Shown: piece by piece, positions 15,113 through 23,586 of the stretch | How the letters are laid out: the number at the start of each line of letters is the position of its first letter | Numbering within the stretch: position 1 is the first letter of the stretch | Assembly (NCBI GenBank): GCA_002774355.1 | Contig: PEYN01000074.1 | Location: forward strand, 1-34,950 | DNA length: 34,950 nt | DNA from: Candidatus Marinimicrobia bacterium CG08_land_8_20_14_0_20_45_22 | Lineage (GTDB): Bacteria > Fidelibacterota > UBA2242 | Reading direction: 5' to 3' | Program-made: the position numbers and the translations under genes | The notes under the pieces: model-generated | Database searches by the model: none | What the model saw: the letters and a program-made list of their open reading frames with translations, nothing else | Told to the model about the DNA's origin: nothing

Positions 15113-17329
15113 TCAAATCTCATCGTATTCCGTTTTACACTTCGGACAGAAAATCACCGTCTTCTTATCTTTTGTCTCTTTTTTCTCGAGAAGCGAATAA
15201 CCGCAACCCGGACAGGTTTTTTTGACCGGTTCGTTCCAAGTCGCAAACTTGCAGTCGGGGTAACGACTGCATCCGTAAAATATTTTTCCCTTTTTCGTAC
15301 GCTTTTGCACGATCTCGCCGTCACAATCCGGTTCTGGGCAAGGAATGTTCAGCGAAAACGGTAACGTGGTCTTACATTTTGGATAGGCAGTGCAAGCCCA
15401 AAACTTTCCAAATCTGCCTTCGCGTACTGTCATTGGACTTCCGCACTTCGGACATTTTTTCTCTTCGTACGGAACTTCCGGTTCGACACGGTTCAAAGGT
15501 CTGGTGTTTTTACATTTTGGGAAAGCGGAACATGCCAGAAATTTACCGTTCCTGCCCCACTTGATAACCATCGGCGATCCGCAGAGTTCACATTTTTCTC
15601 CGGATTCTTCCTGAAGATTGCTTTTAATGTCTTTCCGCTTCAGATCAAGCCTTTCGAGCGACTTCTTGAACGGCTTATAGAATTCACGCATCACATCCAA
15701 CCAATCTTTGGAATTCGATTCAACCTCGTCGAGATTCTCTTCCATTTCGAAGGTAAATTTGACATTGAAAATCTCCGGCATTCCAGCCACGAGAATTTCA
15801 TTGACCGTTTTGCCCAAATCAGTGGGAAAAAAGAAGCCCGTTTTCTGTTCGACGTATTTTCTCAGTAAAATGGTTGAAACGATCGTCGCGTATGTGCTAG
15901 GTCGTCCAATACCGAGATTATCCAATTCTTTGATCAGCGTGCCTTCGGTAAACCGTTTGGGCGGCTCGGTAAATTTTTGCTCAGATTTGACATCGCTCAG
16001 ACGAACCGGGTCCTCGTTTTTAATCTTCACCGGAAGCGGATTCTTTTTTTCTTCGTCATCTTTATCTTCACGCCAAACGTGCAAATAGCCGTCGAAAATC
16101 AGGTCGTTGCCGATTGCGCGAAATAAATACTGATCGCCTAAAACATCGATGACTTTTTGGTTGTAAACCGCATTCGCCATCTGGCAGGCAGTAAACCGAT
16201 TCCAAATGATTGCATATATTTTTTTCTGATCGGGAGTCAAACTGCCCGCGATAGATTCGGGTGACAAGTTAAAGTGTGTCGGTCGGATGCCTTCATGCGC
16301 ATCCTGAACATTCTTTTTCTTAGTTTTATAAAAACGCGCGTTGGTCGGCAAATATTCAGCGCCGTAGCGTGTTGAAATATACTCGCGGACGCCGCCGATA
16401 GCCTCCTTCGAGATTCGCACCGAGTCAGTTCGCATGTAAGTAATCAATCCAACGGGCGCGCCGTCGATTTCGATACCTTCGTAAAGTTGCTGGGCGATTT
16501 TCATCGTTTTCGACGAACCGAATCGAAATTTGCGTGTCGCTTCCTGTTGAAGAGTACTTGTTGTAAATGGCGGTGACGGCGATTTTTCGACCTTTTTCTC
16601 CGTCACGGATTTTACTAGATAGATCGCTTGCCGGATTTTTTCCAAATGCTCCGCCGCCGTTTTTCTATCGGATACATCGATACTTTTCCCGGCAATTTCC
16701 ACACATTTCGCGGTGAATTTTTCGTCTTCGCGCGTCATAAAATCAGCCGAAATCTCCCAAAATTCTTTGGGAACGAATTTCAGGATTTCATCTTCGCGCT
16801 CGCAGATAATTCGGACGGCAACCGATTGCACTCGCCCGGCGCTGAGCCCGCGATACAACGTTTTCCATAAAAATGGACTGACTTGATAACCGACGATCCG
16901 ATCTAAAATCCGCCGTGCCTGCTGAGCATTAACAAGACTCATGTCGATTTTACGCGGATGCGCCAGACCGTATTGAATGCCGCTCGGCGTGATCTCGTTG
17001 AACAAAACTCTCTGAACCTGATGATCGTCGACATTCAATGCCGCGGCGATATGCCATGCGATCGCCTCGCCCTCGCGATCCGGATCGGGAGCAAGCAGAA
17101 TCCGACCGGCATCTTTGGCGGCTGAACGCAGTTGTTGAATGATTTTCGCCTTACCTTGAATAGTAACATATTTCGGTTTAAAATCGGCGGCAATATCGAT
17201 CCCGAATTCCTTTTCCGGCAAATCGCGGATATGCCCCACAGAAGCCAGAACTCGATAATCTTTTCCAAGGAATTTTTTTATCGTTTTCGCCTTGGATGGC
17301 GATTCTACAATTAGCAAATTTTGATACAT
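15113..17329 (-). CDS. topA: DNA topoisomerase I (type IA)
   Basis: The product has 738 residues and relaxes negative supercoils. The TOPRIM domain shows LLIVESPSKAKTIKKF at the N-terminus and the metal-binding acidic cluster in APDPDREGEAIAWHI. The active-site Tyr is residue 298 in LITYMRTDSVRIS. The C-terminus holds four tandem zinc ribbons (CELCGSPM..., CPKCGSPM..., CPEPDCDGE..., CPGCGYSL...), which bind single-stranded DNA. The first three show the usual family pattern, while the last is shorter and reads CPKCKTEYDEI at the end. A GGAGA ribosome site precedes the ATG. It lies 146 bases after cysS and 16 bases before glyS. Confidence 0.97.
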   Translation of the reverse strand: MYQNLLIVESPSKAKTIKKFLGKDYRVLASVGHIRDLPEKEFGIDIAADFKPKYVTIQGKAKIIQQLRSAAKDAGRILLAPDPDREGEAIAWHIAAALNVDDHQVQRVLFNEITPSGIQYGLAHPRKIDMSLVNAQQARRILDRIVGYQVSPFLWKTLYRGLSAGRVQSVAVRIICEREDEILKFVPKEFWEISADFMTREDEKFTAKCVEIAGKSIDVSDRKTAAEHLEKIRQAIYLVKSVTEKKVEKSPSPPFTTSTLQQEATRKFRFGSSKTMKIAQQLYEGIEIDGAPVGLITYMRTDSVRISKEAIGGVREYISTRYGAEYLPTNARFYKTKKKNVQDAHEGIRPTHFNLSPESIAGSLTPDQKKIYAIIWNRFTACQMANAVYNQKVIDVLGDQYLFRAIGNDLIFDGYLHVWREDKDDEEKKNPLPVKIKNEDPVRLSDVKSEQKFTEPPKRFTEGTLIKELDNLGIGRPSTYATIVSTILLRKYVEQKTGFFFPTDLGKTVNEILVAGMPEIFNVKFTFEMEENLDEVESNSKDWLDVMREFYKPFKKSLERLDLKRKDIKSNLQEESGEKCELCGSPMVIKWGRNGKFLACSAFPKCKNTRPLNRVEPEVPYEEKKCPKCGSPMTVREGRFGKFWACTAYPKCKTTLPFSLNIPCPEPDCDGEIVQKRTKKGKIFYGCSRYPDCKFATWNEPVKKTCPGCGYSLLEKKETKDKKTVIFCPKCKTEYDEI

Positions 17330-17350
17330 ATATTCTCCATAGCGGGTGGC

Positions 17351-17385
17351 AATTTAATCACTCAGGCACAAAGAGGCTAAGCCTT
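17351..17385. repeat. Possible copy of a dispersed intergenic repeat
   Basis: AATTTAATCACTCAGGCACA followed by AAGAGGCTAAG resembles the widespread 'accac-aggcac-aaag-gacactaag' kind of bacterial intergenic repeat. It lies in the 146-base gap between cysS and topA. One copy only is seen in the window, so the call rests on recollection. Confidence 0.3.
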
Positions 17386-17475
17386 TTTTCCGTTTCTACA
17401 AACCATTAAAATCACAGAAAAACGAATTTTTCCATTGGTTGACCGGCGCTGTGGAAAAGACTTTCCGCTTAATTT

Positions 17476-18879
17476 TTAGGTCGTAATTTTCCGCTTCCAG
17501 ACGACGCCTTTTGGCGTGTCTTCTATAACGATTCCCTTTTCAAGCAAAAGTGCTCTCAGTCGGTCGGATTCCTTCCAATCTCGATTTTGCCGGGCAGTCG
17601 TCCGTTGATTTAAAAGCGCCTGTTCCTCATCAGTCAGACTTTCTGACTTTGATGAAAAAATATTCAAGACCTCGTCAATTTTCATTAGGAAACGTTCAAT
17701 GAGTTTTGCATCGGCTTGCGATAGCGATGCTTCTTGTCGAAAGGTATTGACCTCATGCATCAGCGTAAAAACTACCGACAGCGCCTCGGAGATATTCAGA
17801 TCGTCGTCCAGCGCCGATTCAAATTTTTGACGCGCGTCGGAAACAATTGTCGAAAGTTGCACCGCACCGGCGGTTAAATTATCGCCTAAAGATTTTCTAA
17901 AATCTCTCAGACGTGTGATCATTTTTGCCGACATGTCCAGTTTTTCCTCGCTGAAATTCAGTTTCTGCCGGTAATGCGTGCTGAGCAGAGTTAGCCGGAT
18001 CGCCGTGGAATCAACGCCTCTTTCAAGCAATTGCCGGAGATAAATAAAATTACCAAGCGACTTGCTCATTTTTTTGCCATCGACGAGCAAATGTTCGCAG
18101 TGAAGCCAGAAATTGACAAATTTTTCACCTGACGCGGCTTCACTTTGCGCGATTTCATTTTCATGATGCGGGAAAATATTGTCGACACCGCCAGTATGCA
18201 CGTCGAAATGTGTGCCAAGATATTTGGAACTCATCGACGAACATTCGATATGCCAGCCGGGTCTCCCTTTGCCTAATTCTGTTTCCCAAAAGGCTTCGCC
18301 GTCTTCCGGTTTCCACCCTTTCCAGAGCGCAAAATCTCGGATTTCTTCCTTCTCATATTCATCGGAAGCAACACGTTCACCGCGAATCATTTCCGTAACA
18401 TTCAGGCGCGCCAACTGACCATATTTCGGGAACTCAGAAACTTTAAAATAGATCGAACCGTCGTCCGTTCGGTAGGCGGCGCCGTTAGCCAGTAATTTTT
18501 TCACCATTTCGACCATTTCAGGAATGTGCGCCGTCGCCGCTGGATAATATTCCGCGCGTCCAATTCCTAACGAATCTATATCCTGAAAAAACGCCTCTGT
18601 ATAAGGTTTTGTAAATTCCGCAATCGGTTTCCCTACTTTCTGGGAATCGCGAATGATCTTGTCATCAATATCGGTAATATTCATAACCTGAATGACGCGA
18701 TAGCCTTTAAATGTCAGAAACCTGTGAAGCAAATCTTCAAAAATATAGGCTCGGAAATTGCCGATATGCGCAAAGTTATAAACGGTTGGCCCACATGTGT
18801 ACATCCGGACAACGCCCGGTTCAATGGTATAAAAATCCTCTTTTTTTCGAGAAAGCGTATTGTAAAAACGTGTCTTCAT
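17476..18879 (-). CDS. cysS: Cysteinyl-tRNA synthetase
   Basis: The product has 467 residues, the usual length for this class I enzyme. The zinc-binding and HIGH region is MYTCGPTVYNFAHIGNFRAY, and later zinc ligands lie in WHIECSSMS and FPHHENEIAQSEA. The KMSKS loop is KKMSKSLGNFIYLRQLL. The C-terminal DALR helical domain follows, and the end LLEKGIVIEDTPKGVVWKR is standard. The start overlaps the stop of the UpxY-like gene by 4 bases (ATGA), so the two are translationally coupled. Confidence 0.97.
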   Translation of the reverse strand: MKTRFYNTLSRKKEDFYTIEPGVVRMYTCGPTVYNFAHIGNFRAYIFEDLLHRFLTFKGYRVIQVMNITDIDDKIIRDSQKVGKPIAEFTKPYTEAFFQDIDSLGIGRAEYYPAATAHIPEMVEMVKKLLANGAAYRTDDGSIYFKVSEFPKYGQLARLNVTEMIRGERVASDEYEKEEIRDFALWKGWKPEDGEAFWETELGKGRPGWHIECSSMSSKYLGTHFDVHTGGVDNIFPHHENEIAQSEAASGEKFVNFWLHCEHLLVDGKKMSKSLGNFIYLRQLLERGVDSTAIRLTLLSTHYRQKLNFSEEKLDMSAKMITRLRDFRKSLGDNLTAGAVQLSTIVSDARQKFESALDDDLNISEALSVVFTLMHEVNTFRQEASLSQADAKLIERFLMKIDEVLNIFSSKSESLTDEEQALLNQRTTARQNRDWKESDRLRALLLEKGIVIEDTPKGVVWKRKITT

Positions 18880-19472
18880 TTTTCTATTCCCAAGGGCAAA
18901 GTATACAATTTTTTCCTTGTCTCCTCAGAGACCGGTTTCAATAAATTGAAGTTGACCTGAACTTCAAATGCCATTTGAACGGCATCTAAAGCGATGACAA
19001 ATTTCTCCTTGTTTTCAATTCGTTGGATTTTCCCAATGACGCCTTTCATAGGTCCGGAGCTGATCTCTACCATTTTCCCCACCTGCAAATAATTTTTCGC
19101 AGATAATCCGACGCCACATTCAAGAACACGCTTCAGGGCATCAATTTGAAAATCCGGAATGGTCGCATATTGTCTTTTGAACGTTACAATACGAACAACG
19201 CCGTACGTTTCCAAGACATAGAGTGTTTGTTTCAGCAAAATGCGTACAAAAACGTAGCCGCGTATGAGCGGCTCTTGAACCATCTGTTTCCTGTCGCTCC
19301 AATTATGAATGTCGCTAACTAAAGGAAGGTAACTTTCGATTCCCTTAACGGTCAGCAACTCCACGACTTTCTTTTCGTGGCGCGATTTTGTGTAAACGGC
19401 ATACCAATGAAGAGAACCATTGTGCAATTCTGTGTTGTTTAGCATCACTTTTTCGCCGGTGTCGATTTTCAT
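18876..19472 (-). CDS. NusG paralogue, UpxY/RfaH-type transcription antiterminator
   Basis: The product has 198 residues. The NGN domain runs over residues ~20-120 (LHWYAVYTKSRHEKKVVELL, then PLIRGYVFVRI). A KOW domain follows at ~135-185 (VGKMVEISSGPMKGVIGKIQ). The opening WYAVYTKSRHEKKV is typical of the UpxY branch, which in Bacteroidota sits at the head of surface-polysaccharide loci and acts on the adjoining transcript. Here it lies between ddl and cysS, overlapping each by 4 bases, with no glycan-synthesis operon directly downstream except gmhB and ddl upstream. It may act at a distance or be a relic. It is not the housekeeping NusG, since no secE or ribosomal protein genes adjoin. Confidence 0.88.
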   Translation of the reverse strand: MKIDTGEKVMLNNTELHNGSLHWYAVYTKSRHEKKVVELLTVKGIESYLPLVSDIHNWSDRKQMVQEPLIRGYVFVRILLKQTLYVLETYGVVRIVTFKRQYATIPDFQIDALKRVLECGVGLSAKNYLQVGKMVEISSGPMKGVIGKIQRIENKEKFVIALDAVQMAFEVQVNFNLLKPVSEETRKKLYTLPLGIEK

Positions 19473-20458
19473 CTGCTAAGTCCAAGTTTAATAATTTTTT
19501 CCAGCAATTCGTTAAAGGAAATGCCGTCGGCTTTTGCGGCTTTTGGAACTAAACTCAACGATGTCATGCCGGGCAATGAATTCATTTCCAGAAAATAGGG
19601 TTTGTGATCGAGGCTGAGCCGCAAATCCATTCTGCCGTAACCGGAACAGCTCAGCGCTTTGAATGCAACGACGGTCCAGTCCTGAATGAGACGTGTCAGC
19701 ATGGGTTCGATCTCTGCCGGCGTCCGGTATTCGCTCATGCCGCTTGTATATTTACATTCATAATCGTAAATGCCGTGTTTCGGACAAATTTCGACAATCG
19801 GCAACGCCTTATCTCCCAAAACCGCGACCGTCAGTTCACGACCTTCAATGAACTTTTCGACAAGAATGGAGCCGTTGTACTTCCGCGCAATTTTCAGGGC
19901 ATTACCAAGCGATTGAACATCGCGCACGATCGTCAAACCGACTGTCGAACCTTCATGCGCTGGTTTTACAACAAGCGGCGGTTGAAATTTCGTCAGAATC
20001 GCTTCGATTATCTCGGCATTTGGGCGTTTCCCATCGTTCTGAAAACTCAACCATTCGGGCGTCGGAATGCCATGTTTTTCAAACAAAACCTTCGAAACGA
20101 TTTTATCCATAGCGATAGCACATCCCTCAACGCCGGAGCCGTTGAATTTCAAACCCATCGTCTCCAGAATTGCCTGAACGGCACCGTTTTCACCAGTTCC
20201 GCCGTGAAGTGCATTGAAAACAAATTTCGCCGACTGAACTTCAGGAGCGGTTAAAAGTGTCACCAGATTCCGATCGCCGTTTCGAATCATTTTCGGCGTC
20301 GGCTTCATTGGACTTTTTATCTGTTCAATCGGAAGTACTGTATCGAGGCAGAGTACATCGTGGCCATTTTCTTTCAGCGCATTGGCAATGTTCATCCCAC
20401 TGTTGAGCGAAACTTCCCGTTCCGATGAAGCGCCACCTTTTAGAACGACAATTTTCAT
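19469..20458 (-). CDS. ddl: D-alanine--D-alanine ligase
   Basis: The product has 329 residues from the ATG at 20458 and forms the D-Ala-D-Ala dipeptide for peptidoglycan. The N-terminal substrate loop is LKGGASSEREVSLNSG. ATP-grasp motifs are VKPAHEGSTVGLTIV, EKFIEGRELTVAVLG, KYTSGMSEYRTPAEI, and GYGRMDLRLS with YFLEMNSLPGMT, which provides the metal ligands. An open extension to 20647 overlaps gmhB in another frame and has no resemblance to Ddl, so the ATG in the ATGA overlap with gmhB is chosen. The 3' end overlaps the UpxY-like gene by ATGA. Its position with gmhB points to a cell-envelope gene group. Confidence 0.95.
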   Translation of the reverse strand: MKIVVLKGGASSEREVSLNSGMNIANALKENGHDVLCLDTVLPIEQIKSPMKPTPKMIRNGDRNLVTLLTAPEVQSAKFVFNALHGGTGENGAVQAILETMGLKFNGSGVEGCAIAMDKIVSKVLFEKHGIPTPEWLSFQNDGKRPNAEIIEAILTKFQPPLVVKPAHEGSTVGLTIVRDVQSLGNALKIARKYNGSILVEKFIEGRELTVAVLGDKALPIVEICPKHGIYDYECKYTSGMSEYRTPAEIEPMLTRLIQDWTVVAFKALSCSGYGRMDLRLSLDHKPYFLEMNSLPGMTSLSLVPKAAKADGISFNELLEKIIKLGLSR

Positions 20459-21015
20459 ACCGATTTTCCCTTCTTCTCCCTTTTGATCAATTGAGCCGCC
20501 GTCAATAAATTTTCCGTGATGTATTCGGGCGACGGATCCCAATTTTCGGCGTCGGCCGTTTCGCGCACGCCGGTTTTCACAAGAATCGTACGGCATCCGG
20601 CATTCACGCCAGCTTCGACATCCTTTTTCGAATCGCCGATGAACCATGATTGCGACAAATCGATTTCATACGCGTTCGCGGCTTTAAGCACATTGGCAAT
20701 CTTTGGTTTTCGGCATTCGCATCTCGATATATCGGGATGATGCGGACAATAGAAAATTCCATCGAGATTAATCCCATTTCTCCGAAATTCTTTCGTAATG
20801 AATTCGTGAATTTCCTGAACTTTTTCGACTGTTGTCAATCCTTTAGCAATACAAGCTTGATTCGTGATAATCACCAGACGAAACTCCAAATCAGAGAGAA
20901 TTTTCAAGGCTTTGATTGTAAACGGAAATAACCGAAACTCATCGAGATTTTTAATGTAATCCCGACTGTCAGCATTTAGAGTTCCATCCCTATCTAAAAA
21001 TACCGCTCGGTTCAT
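20455..21015 (-). CDS. gmhB: D-glycero-D-manno-heptose 1,7-bisphosphate phosphatase (HAD-IIIA)
   Basis: The product has 186 residues and removes the 7-phosphate in ADP-heptose synthesis for LPS inner core or related glycans. HAD motif I is AVFLDRDGTLNAD with both catalytic Asp residues, motif II is VIITNQACIAKG, and motif IV is WFIGDSKKDVEAG. The zinc loop CPHHPDISRCECRKP has the Cys-His-Cys-Cys pattern of GmhB. No other heptose genes are in the window. The corrinoid protein gene ends 27 bases upstream, and the 3' end overlaps ddl by ATGA. Confidence 0.92.
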   Translation of the reverse strand: MNRAVFLDRDGTLNADSRDYIKNLDEFRLFPFTIKALKILSDLEFRLVIITNQACIAKGLTTVEKVQEIHEFITKEFRRNGINLDGIFYCPHHPDISRCECRKPKIANVLKAANAYEIDLSQSWFIGDSKKDVEAGVNAGCRTILVKTGVRETADAENWDPSPEYITENLLTAAQLIKREKKGKSV

Positions 21016-21042
21016 AAAATAGTATTGGCGCTGATTTGCCTC

Positions 21043-21672
21043 TTAGGATGCCATTGCATTTAGAACTTTTTCCACTCCTTCAACGGCATTTTTTGCAAAT
21101 AGGTCTGCATGAATAAGATTCGCATATTCTTCAGAAACAGGCGCTCCTCCGACAATAATGATTGACGGAATGCCGTTCTCTTTCAGTAATTGAACGATCT
21201 TTTCCATATTCATCATCGTTGTCGTAAGCAATGCCGATAGACCAATAACGTCCGGTTGATGTTTCCGCGCTTCCTGAACAAATTTTTCCGCAGATACGTT
21301 GACGCCCAAATCAATAATTTCGAATCCCGCACCTTTGAACATGATCGCCACCAAATTTTTCCCAATATCGTGCAGGTCGTCCTGAACCGTTCCGATCATC
21401 AACTTCCCTTTTGGAGGAATGCCGCTTTTTAACATCAGCGGCTCGAGCCGTTCGATTCCTTTGGTCATAGCACGTGCCGAGATGAGAACTTCTGGAATAA
21501 AGATTTCGCCATCCCTAAACAGAGCGCCAACGATGGACATTCCCTTGATTAAACCGTTGTCCAAAATTTCGTTAGCCGACAACCCTTCATCCAGCGCTTC
21601 TTCGACATGAGATAAAAGTTCTTCAGAATTTCCGTTTACCAATTCATCGGATATTTTTTCTAAAATTGTCAT
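21043..21672 (-). CDS. Corrinoid (B12-binding) methyltransferase protein
   Basis: The product has 209 residues from the ATG at 21672; a TTG directly before it is less well placed relative to AGAGGAAG. Residues 1-~85 form the helical cap domain (MetH/MtaC type, EEALDEGLSANEILDNGLI). The rest is the Rossmann-like B12-binding domain. His101 in DDLHDIGKN is the lower cobalt ligand of the DxHxxG motif, and LSALLTTTMMNM and IIIVGGAPV are further family blocks. Such proteins carry a methyl group between two methyltransferases. It is divergent from a UroD-family gene and a homocysteine methyltransferase, its probable partners. Downstream it leads into gmhB and ddl, with which it may be co-transcribed. 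Confidence 0.92.
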   Translation of the reverse strand: MTILEKISDELVNGNSEELLSHVEEALDEGLSANEILDNGLIKGMSIVGALFRDGEIFIPEVLISARAMTKGIERLEPLMLKSGIPPKGKLMIGTVQDDLHDIGKNLVAIMFKGAGFEIIDLGVNVSAEKFVQEARKHQPDVIGLSALLTTTMMNMEKIVQLLKENGIPSIIIVGGAPVSEEYANLIHADLFAKNAVEGVEKVLNAMAS

Positions 21673-21676
21673 CAAC

Positions 21677-21738
21677 TTCCTCTGTTTAAAATCGGCGTAA
21701 CTTACAATGAGAAAATGTAAAATAATAGTGCAGAGGAA
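21677..21738 (-). promoter_or_regulatory. Inverted repeat able to mask the ribosome site of the corrinoid protein gene
   Basis: TTCCTCTG at 21677-21684 and CAGAGGAA at 21731-21738 are perfect complements. On the minus-strand transcript the left copy contains the ribosome site (CAGAGGAA, 7 bases before the ATG at 21672), and the other copy lies 46 bases upstream. Pairing would hide the ribosome site if transcription starts far enough upstream. No cobalamin riboswitch motif was found in the 118-base gap. Confidence 0.35.
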
Positions 21739-21793
21739 AAAGAAAACCGTTAAATTACCGCAAGTTTTTTAACGTAGAAATTAACGAGGCTTC

Positions 21794-22825
21794 ATGAATC
21801 CGAACATTGAACAGTTTAAAAAAACTCTCAAACGGGGAAAAGCCGATTATGTACCCATTTGCGAACTCGGCGTTCATCCGATCATGAAAGAACGTCTGCT
21901 CGGCAGACCGATCCACTCGCTGAAAGACGATGTCGATTTTTGGAATAAGGCTGGCTACGATTATATCAAACTTCAACCAATCGCCGATTTCAATCCCGGA
22001 AAACTATCCCTGCAGGACGCCGAGAACATCAAACTTAAAGATGACGGAACCGTTACGAGAAATTGGGCAACTGAAGGAAAAGGGTTTATTTCCGATTGGG
22101 AAGGTTTTGAAAAATACCATTTCCCTAAAAATGAAGATTTCAATTATTCACGATTTGAGAAGGTTCGCGCATTGCTTCCAGAAGGTATGGGCGTCATTGG
22201 TCAGTACGGAGATATTTTCACGATGGTCTGGGAAATGATGGGATTTGAGCAGTTTTCGTTTGCCCTGTACGACAACCCGGATTTAGTTTCCACTTTATTT
22301 GATAAAATTGGAAATCTCGTTTTGAGTATGTTCACCTATTTTGCGGAAAGCGATGCCGTGGATGTCTTATGGTACAGCGACGATATTGCCTATAGTTCCG
22401 GTCTGATGATGTCCCCGGCAATTCTTCGACAATATTTTTTCCCTTGGCTGAAAAAGATTGGTGATCTGGCCAAGAATTACGGGAAGCCGCTGATTTATCA
22501 CACCGATGGCCTGCTCTATTCCGTGATGGAAGATATAATCAGCGCCGGCGTTGATGCTCTTCATCCAATCGAACCGAAAGCGATGAACATCGCTGAAGTC
22601 AAACAACGCTTTGGTGATCGACTATGCTTGATCGGCCACGTCGATGTTGATCTTCTCAGTCGCGGAACGCGCGAAGAAGTCCGCCAAAAAGTCAAAGAAA
22701 ACATCGAAGTCGCGGCTTACAATGGCGGGTACTGCGTCGGCTCCGGCAACAGCATTCCGGAATATGTCATTTACGATAATTATATAGCCATGTTGGATGC
22801 GGCGAAAGAATTCGGTCGACAATGA
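21794..22825 (+). CDS. Uroporphyrinogen decarboxylase-family (MtaA-like) protein
   Basis: The product has 343 residues with a URO-D fold, the fold used by methylcobamide:CoM-type methyltransferases. Visible segments are the C-terminal LIYHTDGLLYSVMEDIISAG, DALHPIEPKAMNIAEVKQRF, LCLIGHVDVDLLSRGT and GGYCVGSGNSIPEYV. The His-x-Cys zinc motif of MtaA is here HTD, with single Cys in GGYC, so the metal site differs from classical MtaA. It is not HemE, since the typical N-terminal RQAGRY motif is absent. It starts 121 bases from the divergent corrinoid protein and overlaps the PAP2 gene by ATGA. A role in methyl transfer to or from the corrinoid protein is inferred from this context. GAGG precedes the ATG. 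Confidence 0.85.
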   Translation: MNPNIEQFKKTLKRGKADYVPICELGVHPIMKERLLGRPIHSLKDDVDFWNKAGYDYIKLQPIADFNPGKLSLQDAENIKLKDDGTVTRNWATEGKGFISDWEGFEKYHFPKNEDFNYSRFEKVRALLPEGMGVIGQYGDIFTMVWEMMGFEQFSFALYDNPDLVSTLFDKIGNLVLSMFTYFAESDAVDVLWYSDDIAYSSGLMMSPAILRQYFFPWLKKIGDLAKNYGKPLIYHTDGLLYSVMEDIISAGVDALHPIEPKAMNIAEVKQRFGDRLCLIGHVDVDLLSRGTREEVRQKVKENIEVAAYNGGYCVGSGNSIPEYVIYDNYIAMLDAAKEFGRQ

Positions 22826-23586
22826 AAAAACAAATCGGAATCGTGGAAATCGCTCTCCTATTTTGCCTATCAGCTTCAACTGCGCTTCCGGCGGAAATGC
22901 CGAATCCGTTACGCCAACCAGTCGATTATGTCCGATGGTATCCCAACCACTATTGGAACGGATTCAAAGGAATCGCAGATGTTCGGTTTCACCGAAATCT
23001 TCTCATCGCTGGAGCGGTTGCGATTCCGGTTGCTTTTTTACTCGACGATGTAGTTCACGATTATGCCGTCGATCATGGATTTTATTCATCCGAAATTTCC
23101 CGAATCGGCGATCTGTACGGCTATCGGTGGGGTTATGTCGGAGCCGCCGGTTTGGTCACTTTGACCGGATTTGTAGGCGGACAATCTTTTCAGCAGACAT
23201 TTTCTGATGTCGAATTACTCGGAGAAGCGATCATCACCGAAGGAATTATCGTCGGACTTGTGAAAGAAATTTCACATCGCCAACGACCTAATGGCGAAAA
23301 TTACCACTCGTTTCCATCGGGACATACCAGCGGTTCATTTACACTCGCCGCGTGTCTGAACAAGATCTACGGTAAAAAGGTCGGAATTCCCGCGTACGCC
23401 ATGGCAACCTTCGTCGCTTCCAGCCGCATTAACGATAATAAACATTACCTTTCCGACGTCGTGACAGGCGCAATCGTTGGAACGATCATCGGAAAAAGTT
23501 TTTCGCGCGAACATCACCAAATGTGGCACGTTCAGGCCAGTCAGTCGAACCAAACATCGACAGTCACGATTTCCTGCAATTTTTAA
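22822..23586 (+). CDS. PAP2-family phosphatase, secreted or membrane-attached
   Basis: The product has 254 residues. It begins with a signal peptide (KKQIGIVEIALLFCLSASTA). All three phosphatidic-acid-phosphatase motifs are kept: KEISHRQRP (K148 to P156), FPSGHTSGS, and SRINDNKHYLSD with the catalytic His. Several hydrophobic segments flank these. Such enzymes remove phosphate from lipid phosphates such as undecaprenyl pyrophosphate or phosphatidic acid on the outer side of the membrane. It lies inside a methyltransferase gene set, overlapping the gene before (ATGA) and the gene after (TAATG), so it is co-translated with them although no functional link is evident. Confidence 0.92.
   Translation: MKKQIGIVEIALLFCLSASTALPAEMPNPLRQPVDYVRWYPNHYWNGFKGIADVRFHRNLLIAGAVAIPVAFLLDDVVHDYAVDHGFYSSEISRIGDLYGYRWGYVGAAGLVTLTGFVGGQSFQQTFSDVELLGEAIITEGIIVGLVKEISHRQRPNGENYHSFPSGHTSGSFTLAACLNKIYGKKVGIPAYAMATFVASSRINDNKHYLSDVVTGAIVGTIIGKSFSREHHQMWHVQASQSNQTSTVTISCNF

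Noticed and set aside
19604-20254. 216-codon open frame on the plus strand
   Set aside because: Antisense to ddl, with no recognisable domain.
20459-20647. 63-codon upstream extension of ddl
   Set aside because: It lies within gmhB in another frame and does not resemble Ddl; the ATGA overlap start at 20458 fits the family N-terminus.
21673-21793. Cobalamin riboswitch between the divergent corrinoid and UroD genes
   Set aside because: The gap of about 120 bases is too short for a full riboswitch, and no conserved B12-box sequence was seen.
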